Source of the DNA: Paractinoplanes atraurantiacus
GTDB taxonomy: Bacteria > Actinomycetota > Actinomycetes > Mycobacteriales > Micromonosporaceae
DNA: 64,000 nucleotides
Reading direction: 5' to 3'
Assembly: GCF_900215205.1 (NCBI RefSeq)
Contig: NZ_OBDY01000015.1
Coordinates: 83,324 to 147,323, forward strand
A model generated the notes under the pieces. The model was not told the DNA's origin, made no database searches, and was given only the letters and a program-made list of their open reading frames with translations. This document shows positions 1 to 10,857 of this stretch, in pieces. The position numbers and the translations under genes were made by a program. How positions within the stretch are numbered: position 1 is the first letter of the stretch; each line of letters begins with the position of its first letter.

Positions 1-493
1 ACTCCTCGAACGGAAGCTCGGCCAGCGCGGCGAGGGCGCTGGGCCGCCGCTCGGGAGTCTGCAGCGGCGAATCCGTGGGCTCGGCCGCGGCGACGGCCGG
101 CGGCAGCGTCGCCCACGGCAGCCCACCTCCGGCCGTCGTCTCGTCAACCCCGTGCGGCACGGCCAGGTGCGCATCGTCACGCTTGCTCGGTGGTACGGCA
201 CCACGCGTCAACGGCAGCGGCGGCGCCTCATCGAAGACCGCCCGGAAGACCCGGTCAAAGGCTTCCAGATCCGCTTGACGCCGTACGAGGGCAACTCGCG
301 CCGTCCAATAGAGAGCCTCCACGGACACGGGCGGACTGACCTCGAGCGCGTGCACGAGGTCACCCGTCTCGGTGACCCCGGCCGCCAGCCCCGCCCGCCG
401 CAGCCGCCCCACGAACGCCACCGCGAACGCCGCCCGATCCGTGCCCCTCAGCAGAGTCGGCGGGGCGGCGGGGCGGGGCTCAGCGGCGGGCAA
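1..493 (-). CDS. coxE: CoxE-like VWA-domain protein, N-terminal part (cut by window edge)
   Basis: Only the first ~164 codons are visible; the gene runs off the left edge, so the VWA/MIDAS region expected in the second half is not seen. The visible part has the helical N-terminus usual for CoxE-like proteins (for example AFVGRLRRAGLAAG), followed by a Pro/Ala-rich stretch. The start is uncertain: no ATG is near, and a TTG at 493-491 inside the coxG 3' end gives an 11-codon overlap. CoxE partners the MoxR ATPase CoxD and is thought to help insert the sulfur-copper centre of CO dehydrogenase. It is last in the visible cox operon. The assignment rests mainly on context plus the N-terminal pattern. 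Confidence 0.7.
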   Translation of the reverse strand, partial: MPAAEPRPAAPPTLLRGTDRAAFAVAFVGRLRRAGLAAGVTETGDLVHALEVSPPVSVEALYWTARVALVRRQADLEAFDRVFRAVFDEAPPLPLTRGAVPPSKRDDAHLAVPHGVDETTAGGGLPWATLPPAVAAAEPTDSPLQTPERRPSALAALAELPFEE

Positions 494-1385
494 CGACCCA
501 GGCGATGACGGCGCCGACGACGACCGCACCGACCGCGACCGGGATGAGGCGCTTGTAGATGGAGCCTCCGGCCAGTTCGAGGAGGTCGAGCGGCTCGGCC
601 TCAGCCGTCGCGGCGGAAGAGGAGGCGGGCGCCACCCCGCTGTCGACGGCCGCGGGCGTGGCCACGGCTGCCGCGGCCGAGGTCGGGGCCCTTCCGTTCA
701 GGGCGTGGCCGATCGGCACGTCGGAGGCGGCCGGGCTCGGGGTGGGATCGACGGCGGCCGGGGAGACGCTGGTATCGGGGGCGGTCTCGACCGCAGCGGC
801 CGAGGCAGTGGTGGTGGCGGATTCGGCCGGCGAATCGGTCGTCTCAGCGGAGGCGGCGGAGGCACCGGCGGCGCCGGGCACGGCGGAGGCGGCCGAGGCG
901 GAGGCTGCGGAAGGGGGCGGAGAAGAAGCGGCTGCGGCGTCGGTGGCTAGTTTGGCTTCCAGGTTGGTGACGAACTGGGTCAGGAGCTTGCTGGAGACTT
1001 CCTTGATCATGCCGCTGCCGAACTGGGCCAGTTTGCCGCTGATCTTCAGGTCGGTGTCGACGCTGACCAAGGTGCTGTCGTCGCCCGACGGGGAGAGGAC
1101 CGCGGTGACCAGGGCGGCCGCGTTGCCGGCGGAGCGGGCGTCGCGGCCCTTGGCGTCGATGACGGCCCGGTAGGCCGACTCGTCCTTCTCGGTGAACTGG
1201 GCCGTACCCGCGAACTCCGAGATGACCGGGCCCACCTTCACCTTCACCTTGCCCCTGTAGACGTCGCCGTCCACACCGGTCAGCTGCGCGCCGGGCATGC
1301 AGGGTGCGATGCCCTCGAGGTCCGTCAGCGCCTCCCAGGCGCGGTCGATCGGGGTGTGGACCGTGAACTCGTTGGTGATTTTCAT
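480..1385 (-). CDS. coxG: CoxG: START/SRPBCC protein with C-terminal membrane anchor
   Basis: A 301-residue protein. Residues 1-~150 form an SRPBCC/START fold of the CO dehydrogenase subunit G family, with typical features such as DRAWEALTDLEGIAPCMPGA near the N-terminus. Residues ~155-265 are an unusually long Ala/Ser/Pro/Thr-rich linker, and ~272-298 are one hydrophobic helix (AVGAVVVGAVIAWVVARR end). CoxG proteins tether CO dehydrogenase to the membrane and are reported to move menaquinone to the enzyme; the tail anchor and flexible linker fit that role. The ATG overlaps the coxD stop (ATGA, 1382-1385), so the two are translationally coupled. The family call is firm, the quinone role is from the family. 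Confidence 0.88.
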   Translation of the reverse strand: MKITNEFTVHTPIDRAWEALTDLEGIAPCMPGAQLTGVDGDVYRGKVKVKVGPVISEFAGTAQFTEKDESAYRAVIDAKGRDARSAGNAAALVTAVLSPSGDDSTLVSVDTDLKISGKLAQFGSGMIKEVSSKLLTQFVTNLEAKLATDAAAASSPPPSAASASAASAVPGAAGASAASAETTDSPAESATTTASAAAVETAPDTSVSPAAVDPTPSPAASDVPIGHALNGRAPTSAAAAVATPAAVDSGVAPASSSAATAEAEPLDLLELAGGSIYKRLIPVAVGAVVVGAVIAWVVARR

Positions 1386-2242
1386 GAGGGCTCCTCAGTG
1401 GCAAGGCGGGCGACGGCGAGCCGGTCGTCGGGGGTCTTGGCGATCGTGCCGATCGTGCTGACGACGTCGGCCGCGACCAGGTCGGTGACGCCCAGGGCGG
1501 TCAGGGCCGACACCCAGTCGATGGTCTCGGCCAGGCCGGGCGCCTTGTCGAGCTCGAGGCGCCGGGCGCGGCCGATGAACTCGGTGGCGCTGCGGATCAG
1601 CGGCGCCGCCGCGCCGGGCACCGTGCGCCGGACGATCTCGGCCGCGAACGACGGCGGCGGGAACTCGATCCAGTGGTAGAGGCAGCGGCGGCGCAGCGCG
1701 TCGTGCAACTCGCGGCTGCGGTTGGAGGTGAGGACGACGATCGGCGGCCGTACGGCGGTGAAGGTGCCCAGTTCGGGAACGGTGATGGCGGCTTCGCCCA
1801 GGAATTCGAAGAGCAGCGCCTCGAACTCGTCGTCGGCGCGGTCGATCTCGTCGATCAGCAGCACCGGCGGGGTGCGGCCCTCATAGCGTACGGCGCGAAG
1901 AATGGGTCTTTCCTGCAGGAATTCGGCCGTGAACAGGTCGGCGTCGCCGATTTTCTCCTGGCGGGCCTCGGCGAGCCGGATGGCCAGGAGTTGGCGCTGA
2001 TAGTTCCACTCGTAGAGGGCCTCGCCGGCGGTGAGCCCCTCGTAGCACTGCAACCGGATGAAGTCGGTGTTCAGCGCGGCCGCCAGGGCCTTGGCCGCGG
2101 CCGTCTTGCCGACGCCGGGCTCGCCTTCGAGCAGCAGCGGCTTTCCCAGGCGCAGGGCCAGGAACACGGCCATGGCCAGGCCGTCGTCGACGAGGTAGTC
2201 CACCGCGTCGAGCTGCTGCCGCACGTCGTCGGGCGAGTTCAC
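1382..2242 (-). CDS. coxD: CoxD: MoxR-family AAA+ ATPase
   Basis: A 286-residue MoxR ATPase. Walker A is GEPGVGKT near residue 40, Walker B is VLLIDEIDRAD, and sensor 1 follows in VLTSNRSREL. In CO dehydrogenase operons this protein (CoxD) works with the VWA protein CoxE in maturation of the Mo-Cu active site. The GTG at 2242 was chosen because it forms a GTGA overlap with the upstream stop and places the protein start (NSPDDVRQQL) directly before the domain. The reading frame stays open further upstream but there lies inside the preceding gene and has no homology-like content. Confidence 0.9.
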   Translation of the reverse strand: MNSPDDVRQQLDAVDYLVDDGLAMAVFLALRLGKPLLLEGEPGVGKTAAAKALAAALNTDFIRLQCYEGLTAGEALYEWNYQRQLLAIRLAEARQEKIGDADLFTAEFLQERPILRAVRYEGRTPPVLLIDEIDRADDEFEALLFEFLGEAAITVPELGTFTAVRPPIVVLTSNRSRELHDALRRRCLYHWIEFPPPSFAAEIVRRTVPGAAAPLIRSATEFIGRARRLELDKAPGLAETIDWVSALTALGVTDLVAADVVSTIGTIAKTPDDRLAVARLATEEPS

Positions 2243-2865
2243 TGTGACTCCAGCAGTCTCTGATAGTCGGCGGCCGTGTCCACGTCGATCGGCACCCGCC
2301 CCACGACCGGCACCTCGGTGACCGGATAGCGGCCGGAGTGGAGCAGTTTCCACACCGCCTTGTCGCCGTGCAGGCCGAGCAGGCCGGCGAAAACGGGGCG
2401 GCGGAACAGGAACGGGTGCCCGAGCCCGTCGTCGTAGCGGCAGACGGCGAGAGGTGTCGGCGCCGCCAGCAACGCGTCCACTGAGGACGGCTGCACGCCG
2501 GGTTGGTCACCCAGCAGCAGGACGAGGGCGTCGGTCGTCACGGCTGCGGCTCCAGAGCGGATTGAGGAGCCGCAGCCGGACGAGAACGCGGCGTTGTCGA
2601 TCACCGTGCATCCGGTGAGGTCAACGCGGGCGCGCACCTCGGCGGCGGATCCGCCGAGGGTCACCAGCAGCTCGTCGAAGCCGCAGGCACGCGCCATGTC
2701 CAGGGTGGCGTCGAGCAGGGTCCGGCCGCGGTACGGCAGCAGCTGCTTGGCCTCGCCGAGCCGCAGCGAGCCACCGGCCGCGAGGACCAGCCCGGTGACA
2801 GTGCCTTCCCGCGGCGGAAAACCGATGCCAGACCGTGGACTCAAGCCGTGTACCTGTCCCGGCAT
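2239..2865 (-). CDS. MobA/MocA-like molybdopterin nucleotidyltransferase
   Basis: A protein of up to 208 residues of the MobA-like NTP transferase family. The nucleotide-binding loop LAAGGSLRLGEAKQLLPYRG is near the N-terminus, followed by the LLLGDQPGV motif, typical of MocA/MobA enzymes. CO dehydrogenases use molybdopterin cytosine dinucleotide, so CTP-dependent cytidylylation of the cofactor (MocA role) is the likely job, acting with the XdhC protein encoded just upstream. The ATG at 2865 overlaps xdhC by 25 bp; a TTG at 2844 gives a neater TTGA overlap and a 201-residue protein, so the start is open. CTP versus GTP specificity cannot be told by eye. Confidence 0.8.
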   Translation of the reverse strand: MPGQVHGLSPRSGIGFPPREGTVTGLVLAAGGSLRLGEAKQLLPYRGRTLLDATLDMARACGFDELLVTLGGSAAEVRARVDLTGCTVIDNAAFSSGCGSSIRSGAAAVTTDALVLLLGDQPGVQPSSVDALLAAPTPLAVCRYDDGLGHPFLFRRPVFAGLLGLHGDKAVWKLLHSGRYPVTEVPVVGRVPIDVDTAADYQRLLESQ

Positions 2866-3722
2866 CCCGTGCAGCAGAACCAGTGGTCCTGCCCGTCGAC
2901 GACGGCGTGCGGGGTGTTCTCACCGATCAGGACCGTCATCCCGCACACCGGATCGACGGCCTGGCGCGGGGCCGCGGCTTCCATCAGCGGCAGCGAGACC
3001 CCGCTGAGCGGCGCGGCGACGATGCCGCCCTTGCGGACGCCCCGCACTACTTCCGCCAAGATCGACAAGGCGATCTCCTTGGGCGTACGGGCGCCGATGT
3101 CGATCCCGGCGTGCGCGTGGACGCGCTCCCGCTCGGCCGGGGTCAGCCGCATCGCGTCGAGGACAGCCTCGCCGCGCTTGTGACTCGAGACCAGCCCGAT
3201 GTAGGGCACCCGGGCCTCGATCGCCGCGTGGATCTGCTGCTCCTCGTCACGACCCAGACCCGCGACCACGACCGCCGAGGCACCCGCGTAGAAACCCGTG
3301 GGCGCGACCTCGAAGTCGAGGAACGCGGCCAGTTCCCGGATGGCCGTGCCGATGGGAGTGGTGCCGGCGACCCCGACCAGGGGCTTGGGCAGCATCGGCC
3401 GCAGGAAGATCTCGAGCGCCCCGCCCGAGTGGCACGGGTTGACCACCACGAGCGCCCCCGGCGTCTCCGGGAACGGCGCCGACTCCTCCGGCAGCACCCG
3501 CAGCAGCACGGTGTTGCCGTCGCGCAGCGAGTCGAGCGCGGCCTGCCGCACCGAGCCCTCCGCGCACACCCCGCCGACGAACCCTTCGATGGAGCCGTCG
3601 GCGAGGATGACCGCGTCGTCACCGGGCCGCGCCGAGGTGGGCTCCTGGGCGCGGACGACGGTGGCGTGCACGAACGGGCGGCGCTCGTTCGTCAGTTCTT
3701 TCGCGCGTTCCGCGATCAGCAC
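2841..3722 (-). CDS. XdhC/CoxI-family maturation factor with C-terminal YHS domain
   Basis: A 293-residue protein. Residues 1-~245 follow the XdhC/CoxI architecture: N-terminal XdhC_CoxI region (GFVGGVCAEGSV, with the Cys expected in the family) and a Rossmann-like XdhC_C region (VVVAGLGRDEEQQI). Residues ~255-293 add a YHS domain with VDPVCGM and WFCCTGCRDRY, a four-cysteine metal-binding pattern. XdhC proteins bind molybdenum cofactor and help sulfurate and insert it into xanthine/CO dehydrogenases. The YHS domain could bind copper or another metal, attractive for an enzyme with a Mo-S-Cu site, but that link is inference. GTG start, 10 bp after the coxL stop. Confidence 0.85.
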   Translation of the reverse strand: MLIAERAKELTNERRPFVHATVVRAQEPTSARPGDDAVILADGSIEGFVGGVCAEGSVRQAALDSLRDGNTVLLRVLPEESAPFPETPGALVVVNPCHSGGALEIFLRPMLPKPLVGVAGTTPIGTAIRELAAFLDFEVAPTGFYAGASAVVVAGLGRDEEQQIHAAIEARVPYIGLVSSHKRGEAVLDAMRLTPAERERVHAHAGIDIGARTPKEIALSILAEVVRGVRKGGIVAAPLSGVSLPLMEAAAPRQAVDPVCGMTVLIGENTPHAVVDGQDHWFCCTGCRDRYTA

Positions 3723-3732
3723 AGCTGGTTCC

Positions 3733-6122
<2,390 letters not shown>

Positions 6123-6126
<4 letters not shown>

Positions 6127-6620
6127 GCCTGCGCCACCTCCTCCTGCTTCTCCGCAGCGGCGGCCTCGTGCACCGACGCCCAGCGGACCGAGCGGATGAT
6201 GGTCGAATACCCCGTACACCGGCAGATCTGGCCGGAGATGGCCTCGCGGATCTCGGCGTCGGTCGGGTCGGGATTTTTGTCGAGCAGGGCCCGGCAGGTC
6301 ATCATCATGCCCGGCGTGCAGAAACCGCACTGCAGGCCGTGGCACTGCCGGAAGCCCTCCTGGATCGGGTCGAGCTCGGCGCCCTTGGCCAGGCCTTCGA
6401 CGGTACGCACCTCGTGGCCCCCGGCCATCGCGGCGAGCACGGTGCACGACTTGACGGGCTCGCCGTCCAGCCAGACCACGCAGGTGCCGCAGTTGCTGGT
6501 GTCGCAGCCCCAGTGGGTGCCGGTCAGGCCGAGGGTGTCGCGCAGGAAGTGCACGAGCAGCAGGCGCCCCTCGATCTCCCGGGTGACCTCGACGTCGTTG
6601 ACGGTCATCGTGACCTGCAT
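6123..6620 (-). CDS. coxS: Carbon monoxide dehydrogenase, small 2Fe-2S subunit
   Basis: A 165-residue iron-sulfur subunit. The plant-type ferredoxin cluster ligands are CDTSNCGTC plus a downstream Cys (KSC), and the second cluster ligands are CGFCTPGM and CRCTGYSTI, the standard pattern for CoxS and xanthine-oxidase-family small subunits. It relays electrons from the molybdenum centre in CoxL to FAD in CoxM. ATG at 6620 lies 1 bp past the coxM stop with GAGGAGC as ribosome binding site; a second in-frame ATG four codons on is possible. The C-terminus is slightly extended (EAAAAEKQEE) relative to the second-cluster domain. Confidence 0.96.
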
Positions 6621-6621
6621 G

Positions 6622-7497
6622 TCAGCTCCTCGCCCGCTCGACGGCCCGCCTCAGCGTCCGCCTGGTCAGCTCGTTGGCGAGGTGCCGCTTGTACTCGGCG
6701 CTGCCCCGCTGGTCGGTGGCCGGATCGCAGCTGCGCGCCGCGATCGCCCCGGCCTGCTCGTACAACTCCTCGGCGGGAGCGTGGCCGGTGAGCGCGGCCG
6801 AGATCTCCGGGATGCCGGTCGTGTTCGGCCCCGCCGCGGCCAGGCCCACCCGGGCGTCGTCGATGGTGCCGTCGGCGGCCAGCCAGACCGCCGCACCGGC
6901 CGAGACCACGGCCCAGTCGCCGGCGCGGCGCTCGACCTTCTCGTACGCGCTGCCGCCACCCGGGCGCAGCGGAATCCGGATCTCGGTGAGCATCTCGTCG
7001 TCGCCGACGGCCGTCTCGTAGGGCCCGACGTGGAAGTCCTCCATGCTCACGACCCGCTCGGCCCCACCGGGGCCGCGGATGACGCAGCTGGCGTCGAGCG
7101 TGGTGCACACGGCGGACAGGTCTTCGGACGGGTCGGCCTGGCAGAGCGAGCCGCCCAGCGTGCCACGGTTGCGCACGATCGGGTCGGCGATCACCCGCTC
7201 GGCGTCCCGGAAGATCGGGAACGCGGCGGCCAGCGCATCGGACTCGAGCAGCTCACGATGCCGGGTCAGGGCCCCGATGCGTACCTCATCAGAACTGGTC
7301 TTTATGTAACCCAGCTCCTCGTGGAGCGGATTGATGTCGATCAGATACTCGAAGTTGGCCAACCGCAGCTTCATCATCGGCAGGAGGCTGTGCCCACCCG
7401 CCACGAGCCGCGCTGAGCTGCCCAAACGTTCCAACAGCCCGATGGCATGGTCCACAGTGGTGGCGCGTTCGTATTCGAACGGAGCCGGCACCTGCAC
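6622..7497 (-). CDS. coxM: Carbon monoxide dehydrogenase, FAD-binding medium subunit
   Basis: A 291-residue FAD subunit. The two FAD-contact motifs of the family are visible: VAGGHSLLPMMKLRL near residue 37 and RNRGTLGGSL near residue 110. It accepts electrons from CoxS and passes them to the quinone pool. The GTG at 7497 was chosen because it directly precedes VPAPFEYERA, the usual N-terminus, and has GGGAGG six bases upstream; the open frame extends a further 18 codons without homology-like content. It is the first gene of the cox operon, so the promoter should lie in 7500-7600. A small hairpin (CCCGC/GCGGG, 7507-7520) abuts the ribosome binding site. Confidence 0.95.
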   Translation of the reverse strand: MQVPAPFEYERATTVDHAIGLLERLGSSARLVAGGHSLLPMMKLRLANFEYLIDINPLHEELGYIKTSSDEVRIGALTRHRELLESDALAAAFPIFRDAERVIADPIVRNRGTLGGSLCQADPSEDLSAVCTTLDASCVIRGPGGAERVVSMEDFHVGPYETAVGDDEMLTEIRIPLRPGGGSAYEKVERRAGDWAVVSAGAAVWLAADGTIDDARVGLAAAGPNTTGIPEISAALTGHAPAEELYEQAGAIAARSCDPATDQRGSAEYKRHLANELTRRTLRRAVERARS

Positions 7498-7557
7498 GAT
7501 GCACCTCCCGCAATCGCGGGTGAGACTTCCTCGCGTCCGTTCCAATGTCAACAGCTA

Positions 7558-7575
7558 CCTAAGGGATCTCTTAAG
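7558..7575. promoter_or_regulatory. Imperfect 18-bp palindrome upstream of coxM (candidate operator)
   Basis: CCTAAGGGATCTCTTAAG matches its own reverse complement at 14 of 18 positions. It sits about 60 bp upstream of the coxM start and about 15 bp upstream of the PAP2 pseudogene start, so it lies between divergent units. A regulator-binding role is inference from position and symmetry only. Confidence 0.35.
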
Positions 7576-7590
7576 TCTCCCTGCGTAACG

Positions 7591-8824
7591 ATGACGGCCG
7601 CGTTCGCGCAGCATTCATCCGCTGACCTGCGCAAGTTCGCTCCCCCGGCCGCGACCGCCCCCAACGGTCTCGGCGGACTGTGCCTGTTTCCCGTCGTCGC
7701 CCGCGCCTACGTGCAGGACCGGCAGCACCAGAGCTACGCGGTCATCGCCGGTCTCGGGCCGCTCGCCGGCGCGTACAAGGCCGGCTCGCTCGCCGTCACC
7801 GGCATCACCACCACCCCACCGACCACGGTCAGCGACAGCTCGCCGGCCGACTCCGCGCTCGGGGCCGGCTCGCCCACCTCGGCCCTCGGCCAGTCCGCGG
7901 CACCTACTCCTCGGGCAACCCGTCGAAGGCCGCCTATCAATTTCCTCGTCCGTGGCGGATGAATTTCGGCAGCGAGGTTGCCGACACCGGCACGATCGAG
8001 GAGCTGGGCTACCCGGTCTACGCCTCGCCGGTCAGCGTCGTCCCGCAGCTGCTCCGTCAGCGCAGCCTCAACCCGGCCGGCGACGGCGGCTTCCCCAGCG
8101 GGCACACCAACGCCTTCCATCTGGCCGCGCTCGCCTTCGCCTACGCGATCCCTCCGCGCTTCCAGGAACTGGTCACGGCCGCGTTCGACCTGAGCGAAAC
8201 GCGCATCGTCGCCGGCATGCACTCGCCGGTCGACGTCATCGGCGGCCGCATCCTGGCCACGGCGCTCGCGGCGGCGGCTGCCCGCTGCTGGACGGGCCCG
8301 AGCACTGGGGGCAGCTGGACCTGTGGGCGGCGGCCGACGGCTACGGCTCGTTCGCCCGCGACGTGGCGGTCTCGCTCGACGGCGCCGGCACCTGGCGCAA
8401 TGACATCGACGGCCCGGGCCGGCTGGTCAAGTCAGGCTCCGGCTCGCTGACCCTGATCGGGGCGAACAGCTACCGGGGCGGCACCACGCCGACCGCGGGC
8501 ACCCTTGTGGCGGCGTCGCCGTGCGCGCTCGGCACGGGGTCGCTGCTGGTCGCCGGGGGCACGCTACGGGCGGCTTCGGCCGTACGCGTGCGCGGCTCCT
8601 ACAAGCACAGCGCGGGCACCCTCAGCGTTCAGGCCGGCAGTGCCGTCAAGGTGTCGGGCGGCCTCACCATCGGGCGCGACACGACACTCGAGGTCGCGGG
8701 ACCCGTTGTCATCTCGGCGCGCCGGGTCAGCGGCCGGTTCGCCCGCGTCGTCGTCAAGCCCGGCTGCCGGGCCCACGTGACCTACACCCGGACCACCGTG
8801 GCGGTAACCATCCGCCCCGCCTGA
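7591..8824 (+). pseudogene. Frameshifted PAP2-family phosphatase/haloperoxidase-like protein with beta-strand repeats
   Basis: Three reading frames in succession carry parts of one protein. Frame A (7591-~7890) has a start and Ala-rich N-terminal residues. Frame B (~7895-~8285) carries TYSSGNPSKAAYQFPRPWRM and the PAP2 signature GGFPSGHTNAF with ETRIVAGMHSPVDVIGG. Frame C (~8290-8824) carries LVKSGSGSLTLIGANSYRGG, a passenger/autotransporter-associated beta-strand repeat, and more Gly/Val-rich strands to the stop. PAP2 plus beta-repeat secreted proteins are known in actinomycetes as single ORFs, so two frameshifts and a short N-terminus suggest a decayed gene. Sequencing errors are the alternative. 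Original role probably extracytoplasmic acid phosphatase. Confidence 0.75.
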
Positions 8825-8830
8825 CGGTGG

Positions 8831-9514
8831 TCACCGCGGCCCTCTCGTGGCCCCCAGCTCGGCCAAGCGGGCCTCGTCGGGCACGGGGCGCCCGCTCAGG
8901 ACCAGCTCGATCGCGTAGACGACCAGGGCGGGCTGATGGGCCGGGATCATGTGGCCGGAGCGCTCGGCGACGATCACCGGAGCGTGCCACTGCTCGGCGA
9001 GCAGGCGCTGGCTGACATGCCACAGGTCGTCGATGGCCGGATGCGGCGGCTTGCCGGTCGACCACCAGCCGCGCTGCCGGACCAGAACCACGGTGGGAAC
9101 GTCCGGGATCACGGCGGTGAGCATCTCGACCTGGCCGGTGATGAGGTCGAGCTCGGTGCCGCCGTCGTCCAACGGCTTCCCGTCGGGAAGCAGCGTCAGC
9201 TGCGGGAGCGAGCCGTCCACGCAGACGAAGCCGGCCACCCGCTCGGGGTAGCGGCTCGCGAACGCCCGCGCGATGAGCGCACCGAACGAATGCCCGACGA
9301 GGACGACCCTGCCGGGCGGAAGCTCCGCGGCCAGCTCGTCGGCGAACGCGTGGTAGGACAGCGGCGGGTTCGGCGCCGGGCGCGGCGGGGCGTCGCCGAG
9401 ACCCGGCCGGTCGTAGGTGAAGGCGCGGATCCCGTCCGGGAGCACGTCGAGGACGGGCTGCCAGACGCTGCCCTCGCCACCCAGGTAGGCGATGAAGACG
9501 ACGGTGTCAGCCAT
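8831..9514 (-). CDS. Alpha/beta-hydrolase
   Basis: A 227-residue alpha/beta-hydrolase-fold enzyme. The nucleophile elbow is GHSFG (residues ~72-76), with an oxyanion-type GG near the N-terminus (LGGEGSVW) and the catalytic His probably in ERSGHMIPAHQP near residue 190. The substrate is unknown; esterase or thioesterase is likely. It overlaps the stop of the acyl-CoA synthetase gene by 8 bp and is probably cotranscribed with it, hinting at a thioesterase or ester-cleaving step on an acyl substrate, which is inference. Confidence 0.8.
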   Translation of the reverse strand: MADTVVFIAYLGGEGSVWQPVLDVLPDGIRAFTYDRPGLGDAPPRPAPNPPLSYHAFADELAAELPPGRVVLVGHSFGALIARAFASRYPERVAGFVCVDGSLPQLTLLPDGKPLDDGGTELDLITGQVEMLTAVIPDVPTVVLVRQRGWWSTGKPPHPAIDDLWHVSQRLLAEQWHAPVIVAERSGHMIPAHQPALVVYAIELVLSGRPVPDEARLAELGATRGPR

Positions 9515-10856
9515 GCTTCAGCACCGCCTTCTGCACCTTGCCCATCGCGTTGCGGGGCAGCTCGCCGACGAGATGGACGACCCGGGGCCGCTTGTGGACG
9601 GCCAGGCGCTCGGCCACGAACGCCGTCAGCTCCTCGCCCCTCACAGAGTCCGCGACGACGTACGCGGTGATCTGCTCCCCAAGGTCCGGATGGGGGATGC
9701 CGACGACGGCGGCCTCGCGGACCGCCGGGTGCAGCAGAAGCGCGTCCTCGACCTCACCGGCGCCGACCCGGTAGCCGCCGGTCTTGATGAGATCGGTGGA
9801 GGCGCGGCCGACGATGCGGTGCCAGCCGTCCGGGCCGATCGTGGCGACGTCGCCGGTCGTGTACCAGCCGTCCTCGCGCGGCGGCTGGTTGAGGTAGCCG
9901 TCGAAGAGGGTCGGGCCGCGCACCTGAAGATGGCCGATGCCGCCGGCCTCGTCTATGAGGCGGGTCTCGACGCCCGGCACCGGGAGGCCGACGTGGCCCG
10001 GCCGGCGTTCGCCGTCGGCGCGGGTGCTGACGGTGATGAGGGTTTCGGTCATGCCGTAACGCTCGATCGGGGCCTGCCCGGTGAGCGCCCTGAGGTCGTC
10101 GAAGACGGGAACGGGAAGCGGGGCGCTGCCGGAGACGAGAAGGCGGGCGCTTCTCAGCTCGCGGGCTTGCGCCGGGGCGGCGCAGATGCGGGACCAGACG
10201 GTGGGAACGCCGAAATACATCGTGCCGCGCGTGGCGGCGTACATCTGCGGGGTTGGTCTGCCTGTATGGGCGAGGCGCGAGCCGAGCCTCAGCGGGCCGA
10301 GCACACCCAGGACGAGCCCGTGGACGTGGAAGAGCGGCAGCCCGTGCACAAGCGTGTCGTCGGCGGTCCACTGCCACACCTCGGCGAGCGCGTCGAGATC
10401 GGCGGCGAGCGCGGCGCGGGAGAGGACGACGCCCTTGGGTGGCCCGGTGGTGCCGCTGGTGTAGAGGACGAGGGCGGCGGTGTCGGGCCCGGGTTCCGCC
10501 GGCACATCGCCGGGCGGCCGTTTCCGCGTGATGGGAACGATGGTCCCGCCGGCGCCCGGATCGTCGGAGAGCATGAGTTCGGCGCCGGAGTCACGCAGCA
10601 GATGCGCCCGCTCCAGTTCCCCCGCGTCCGGCGGCACCGGAACGGCTTTGACGCCGGCGAGCAGGGCGGCCGTGATCGCGACAACGGTCTCGACGCCCGG
10701 AGTGGCATGCACGGCAACGGTTCGAGCGCCGTCCAGCTCCCGCGCGAGCGCGGCGGCCCGCCCCAGAAGCTCGTGCCGCGAAAGGCTCACCCGCGGATCG
10801 CGAACGGCATCGGCGAGATCGGCGGGATCGTGCAGCGCGTCCAGCAGCCGTCGCAC
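9507..10856 (-). CDS. AMP-dependent acyl-CoA synthetase (malonyl-CoA synthetase-like)
   Basis: A 449-residue ANL-superfamily ligase that would activate a carboxylic acid as acyl-AMP and transfer it to CoA. The P-loop-like motif YTSGTTGPPKG, the RYGMTET motif, the GWYTTGD motif with catalytic Asp, and the C-terminal NAMGKVQK lysine are all present. The short length and the sequence around HGLPLFHVHGL resemble MatB-type malonyl/methylmalonyl-CoA synthetases, but substrate cannot be fixed by eye. It sits in a minus-strand cluster with a hypothetical gene upstream (1 bp gap) and an alpha/beta-hydrolase downstream (8 bp overlap). Confidence 0.88.
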   Translation of the reverse strand: MRRLLDALHDPADLADAVRDPRVSLSRHELLGRAAALARELDGARTVAVHATPGVETVVAITAALLAGVKAVPVPPDAGELERAHLLRDSGAELMLSDDPGAGGTIVPITRKRPPGDVPAEPGPDTAALVLYTSGTTGPPKGVVLSRAALAADLDALAEVWQWTADDTLVHGLPLFHVHGLVLGVLGPLRLGSRLAHTGRPTPQMYAATRGTMYFGVPTVWSRICAAPAQARELRSARLLVSGSAPLPVPVFDDLRALTGQAPIERYGMTETLITVSTRADGERRPGHVGLPVPGVETRLIDEAGGIGHLQVRGPTLFDGYLNQPPREDGWYTTGDVATIGPDGWHRIVGRASTDLIKTGGYRVGAGEVEDALLLHPAVREAAVVGIPHPDLGEQITAYVVADSVRGEELTAFVAERLAVHKRPRVVHLVGELPRNAMGKVQKAVLKHG

Positions 10857-10857
10857 G

